A stretch of DNA of 64,000 nt, taken from assembly GCA_963726315.1 (NCBI GenBank), contig CAVSBZ010000007.1, positions 868,001-932,000 on the forward strand, in the 5' to 3' direction. Below, piece after piece: positions 61,593-64,000 of this stretch. Source of the stretch: FEB-25 sp963726315 (GTDB lineage: Bacteria > Chloroflexota > Anaerolineae > Anaerolineales > UBA4823). A program made the translations under genes and the position numbers. Under the pieces are notes generated by a model that saw nothing but the letters and a program-made list of their open reading frames with translations, was not told the DNA's origin and did not search any database. Each line of letters begins with the position of its first letter. Position 1 is the stretch's first letter.

Positions 61593-62353
61593 TGTATAGC
61601 ACTGTCTGGCGCACGTTTATATACCTGGTGCTATTATTGATTCCGATGATGTATCTTCAAAGATTCCTTCAGCGCGAGATTCAAGCCATATTTTTACTCA
61701 TTACACGCCAACCAGATGTCTCCATGGCGTTATTTTCCTTATTATTCCTGCCGGGAGTATTACTGCATGAGACAAGCCACTTCATCATGGCGAAGATTTT
61801 GGGCGTCAGGACTGGTCGCTTTTCCATCATTCCTAAAAAGCTTGATAATGGTCGAATCCGGTTGGGGTATGTGGAAACTGCTAAAACCGACCGTTTTAGG
61901 GATGGGCTGATAGGTGCTGCACCTCTGGTAACAGGAGGATTATTTGTAGCATTTGCGGGAGTGTATCGGTTAGGAATAGATACGATCTGGGTCAGCATCA
62001 TTCAGGGTCAGCTGGATGCCATCAACCAGGCAATTAAGTCTGCTTCGGTGAGCCCGGATTTCTGGTTATGGTTTTATCTGGTTTTTACGGTCAGCAGCAC
62101 CATGATGCCCTCCGCATCCGACCGGCGAGCCTGGACTTCATTAACTATGATCTTACTCGGCCTTCTGATCATTATCCTGTTGATCGGTATTGGACCCTGG
62201 CTGCTCACCAACTTCGGGAAGGTATTCTTGACCGCAATGAATTCCATCACCCTGGTTTTCGGCATCACAGTCTTGATCCACATTATCATACTCCCGCCGG
62301 CTTATCTGGTTCGGAAAATAATCTCACGAATCACGGGTCTTCAAGTGGTATGA
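61592..62353 (+). CDS. Polytopic membrane protein with HExxH motif (M50-like)
   Basis: A 253-residue protein of about six helices. HETSH with a following MAKILG in the third helix, near residue 53, resembles the zinc-binding HExxH of site-2 proteases. The later D/NPDG-type motif of the family is not evident, so activity is uncertain. Translationally coupled to tpiA by TGATG. Function unknown. Confidence 0.65.
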   Translation: MYSTVWRTFIYLVLLLIPMMYLQRFLQREIQAIFLLITRQPDVSMALFSLLFLPGVLLHETSHFIMAKILGVRTGRFSIIPKKLDNGRIRLGYVETAKTDRFRDGLIGAAPLVTGGLFVAFAGVYRLGIDTIWVSIIQGQLDAINQAIKSASVSPDFWLWFYLVFTVSSTMMPSASDRRAWTSLTMILLGLLIIILLIGIGPWLLTNFGKVFLTAMNSITLVFGITVLIHIIILPPAYLVRKIISRITGLQVV

Positions 62354-62485
62354 TTACAGATTGTTTTATAATAGTGAGAGTGGCATTTAATTTACCTACC
62401 AGAACACATGTTGCACCGGTTATTATTATTGTTTGAAACGCTATTTACTTGTTATATAAGATTTCGCGGGAGCAAATAAACATAA

Positions 62486-62998
62486 ATGGGAGAGCACTGG
62501 TACGCTTTAAGAAGTAAACCGCAAAAAGAAGAGGTAGTTTCGAAACAGGTACGTGACCGTGGATTTGAAGTTTTCTACCCGCGTTTACGGGTCAACCCGG
62601 TGAACCCAAGGTCGCGTAAATACAAGTCATATTTTCCGGGATACCTTTTCGTTAGAGCGGATATCGATGAAGTTGGTTTGTCCGCTTTCCAATGGATCCC
62701 GCACACACATGGTTTAATATGTTTTGGGGGAGAACCTTCATTGGTGCCAGACAATTTGATCAACGCCATCATGCGCCGGGTGAAGGAGATTTCGGATGCG
62801 GGTGGGGAAGTATTTGACGATCTTCATAAAGGTGATGTAGTACGGATCGGGTTTGGACCATTTGAGGGCTATGAAGCGATCTTTGACACACGCCTGCCTG
62901 GGACTGAACGTGTGAGGGTGCTGCTGCAATTTTTAAGCGACCGTTATGTGCCAATCGAGCTGGAGGCTGGTCAGCTCCTCCCGAAAAAACAATCCTAA
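62486..62998 (+). CDS. NusG/RfaH-like transcription elongation factor
   Basis: A 170-residue protein with an NGN domain (about 1-105; WYALRSKPQKEE start and the YFPGYLFV motif) and a KOW domain (about 112-165; HKGDVVRIGFGPFEGYEAIF). Such NusG paralogues act as operon-specific anti-terminators, often upstream of exopolysaccharide operons. The housekeeping nusG is normally next to secE/rplK, which is not the case here. Confidence 0.88.
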   Translation: MGEHWYALRSKPQKEEVVSKQVRDRGFEVFYPRLRVNPVNPRSRKYKSYFPGYLFVRADIDEVGLSAFQWIPHTHGLICFGGEPSLVPDNLINAIMRRVKEISDAGGEVFDDLHKGDVVRIGFGPFEGYEAIFDTRLPGTERVRVLLQFLSDRYVPIELEAGQLLPKKQS

Positions 62999-63170
62999 TA
63001 ATTTTATGATAACTATACCAAGCAAAGGTAACAAACCGAGCCGGTACAAAGATTAAAATGAGTGATAAGCATTAGATTTATAAATCATCTGGATAAGAAA
63101 TTGTTGCAAGTCAACATACCCAACGTTTGTTCCAGAATTAGCAAGGAATCTAAAAGTAAGATATTGAATT

Positions 63171-63647
63171 ATGCCTAATATACTAATAGTTTGTACAGCC
63201 AACATCTGCCGTTCGCCTATGGGAGAGGCAATCTTAAAAAAACTGGTCTCGGAGCGAGATGATGCGGATCAATGGCACATCGAATCTGCGGGAACCTGGG
63301 CGATTGAGGGAAGAGACCCTGCTTTCTTATCAAAATACGTTATGGAACTAATGGGTATGGACATCAGCACCCACCAGTCACAACCAATCAACCTGAGGAT
63401 GCTGCAAAATTTTGATCTGATCCTCACCATGGAGAAGGAACAGAAGAGATTCCTGAAAACCCAGTACGTCGATTTTAACAACCGGATATTTATGCTTAGC
63501 GAGATGGTTGATGAAGAGAAGGACATACCAGATCCGATTGGTGGAGAGCTGGTGCATTATCAGGAAATTGCCAAGCTGTTGGAGCACATCCTTTCTGATG
63601 GACTAGAACGAATTAACCGACTTGCGATTGAGAAGCACGAGATTTAA
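63171..63647 (+). CDS. Low-molecular-weight protein tyrosine phosphatase
   Basis: A 158-residue LMW-PTP. The catalytic loop C8-TANIC-R14-S (CX5R) is at the N-terminus and the acid Asp is in DIPDPIGG. Wzb-like members control capsule export kinases. Located after the NusG-like gene, suggesting an exopolysaccharide region to the right. Confidence 0.9.
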   Translation: MPNILIVCTANICRSPMGEAILKKLVSERDDADQWHIESAGTWAIEGRDPAFLSKYVMELMGMDISTHQSQPINLRMLQNFDLILTMEKEQKRFLKTQYVDFNNRIFMLSEMVDEEKDIPDPIGGELVHYQEIAKLLEHILSDGLERINRLAIEKHEI

Positions 63648-63880
63648 GTAAGTCCATTATTTGAAATATTCAACTTGTGAAGCGTTTATCCTTTTTTTAA
63701 CCAAAGTAATTTTCAAATCAAGTACGGGCACTCTTGATCGGTAGATAGAAATTCATAAAAATATTGGATATCTTTCACTTTTATAATTCACAACAAACTT
63801 GGCGTGATATACTCCAAGCAACTATTTTCGATAGATGGGGTTCTCTTCTATGAGAACTCCCGCCTGTAAAGAGTGATTGG

Positions 63881-64000
63881 TTGATAAATACTGCGAATGA
63901 GATAAACCTCGACCAGGCAATACAGGGAGATCATGAAGCATTCGGCTTGCTCTATGAGCAATACGTCGAACGGATCTTTAACTACGTCTATTACCGCACT
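63881..64000 (+). CDS. ECF-type sigma factor, 5' part (continues past window)
   Basis: The last 120 bases read as INTANEINLDQAIQGDHEA and then FGLLYEQYVERIFNYVYYRT, the sigma-70 region 2 start of ECF factors. No ATG is in frame; TTG 63881 is the probable start, with a GAGTGA sequence just upstream. Promoter-binding regions 2.4 and 4 lie beyond the edge. Confidence 0.7.
   Translation, partial: MINTANEINLDQAIQGDHEAFGLLYEQYVERIFNYVYYRT

Noticed and set aside
62999..63170. Possible small gene between the NusG-like and phosphatase genes
   Set aside because: AT-rich, no start codon with ribosome binding site and no coding pattern.
1..64000. tRNA, rRNA genes and CRISPR arrays
   Set aside because: Scanning the intergenic regions by eye gave no cloverleaf with GTTCRA-type arm, no rRNA and no regular repeat-spacer array.

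Overview
The window looks like chromosomal DNA of an anaerobic or facultative Chloroflexota bacterium, most likely class Anaerolineae. This is inferred from the mix of gene families: a glgA-glgC-malQ glycogen operon beside GH57 and GH13 enzymes, YvcK with an N-terminal membrane anchor, single-membrane-style lipoproteins, and large multihaem respiratory operons. No 16S rRNA or tRNA gene was found to confirm it.

Region 1 (1-13,960, minus strand) is a dense electron-transfer island. A tightly coupled operon (12,504 down past the left edge) encodes, in transcription order: a membrane-tailed octahaem cytochrome c, a Tat-type four-cluster ferredoxin, an NrfD/PsrC-like quinone-reactive membrane subunit, a 57-residue membrane peptide, a nonahaem cytochrome c, a di-haem cytochrome b, a second nonahaem cytochrome c, a second cytochrome b fused to a c domain, a NapC/NirT-like multihaem protein carrying the same c domain, a Rieske protein, a cytochrome b6-like protein, and a subunit-IV-like protein fused to at least six c-type haem domains. 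A separate upstream unit encodes an octahaem lipoprotein on a collagen-like stalk. I count 48 canonical CxxCH motifs plus two expanded ones in 14 kb. I infer a menaquinol-linked branched chain that moves electrons across or outside the membrane; substrate and terminal acceptor are not visible.

Region 2 (14,000-17,700) holds aspS-asnS behind a leader with two mutually exclusive hairpins, then a structured RNA candidate (6S-like) and a strong hairpin. Region 3 (17,700-28,342) is glycogen/alpha-glucan metabolism: MFS transporter, malQ, glgC, glgA, a GH57 enzyme and an 1177-residue GH13 protein. Region 4 (28,500-33,000) has a mercaptopyruvate-type sulfurtransferase, a zinc-ribbon membrane protein, an ABC exporter pair and a YhfC-like intramembrane protease. 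Region 5 (33,148-36,988) is a pyruvate/2-oxo-acid dehydrogenase E1alpha-E1beta-E2 operon plus an unknown protein.

Region 6 (37,134-44,270) has a PBP-like lipoprotein, uppP, tgt, a class III aminotransferase, a GAF-PAS histidine kinase and a CpXC protein. Region 7 (44,309-53,405) contains four genes whose reading frames are broken (FHA/winged-helix regulator, Ser/Thr kinase, GH3 hydrolase, CoA-transferase beta subunit) among intact genes (YbaK, PLP enzyme, GDPD, AAA ATPase). Three of the five frame breaks fall at CGCGC tracts, so sequencing error and real decay must both be considered.

Region 8 (53,533-62,353) is central carbon and housekeeping: glycosyltransferase, recJ, ROK glucokinase, yvcK, then gap-pgk-tpiA and a HExxH membrane protein. 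Region 9 (62,486-64,000) has a NusG-like factor, a low-molecular-weight tyrosine phosphatase and the start of an ECF sigma factor, an arrangement that often precedes an exopolysaccharide locus.
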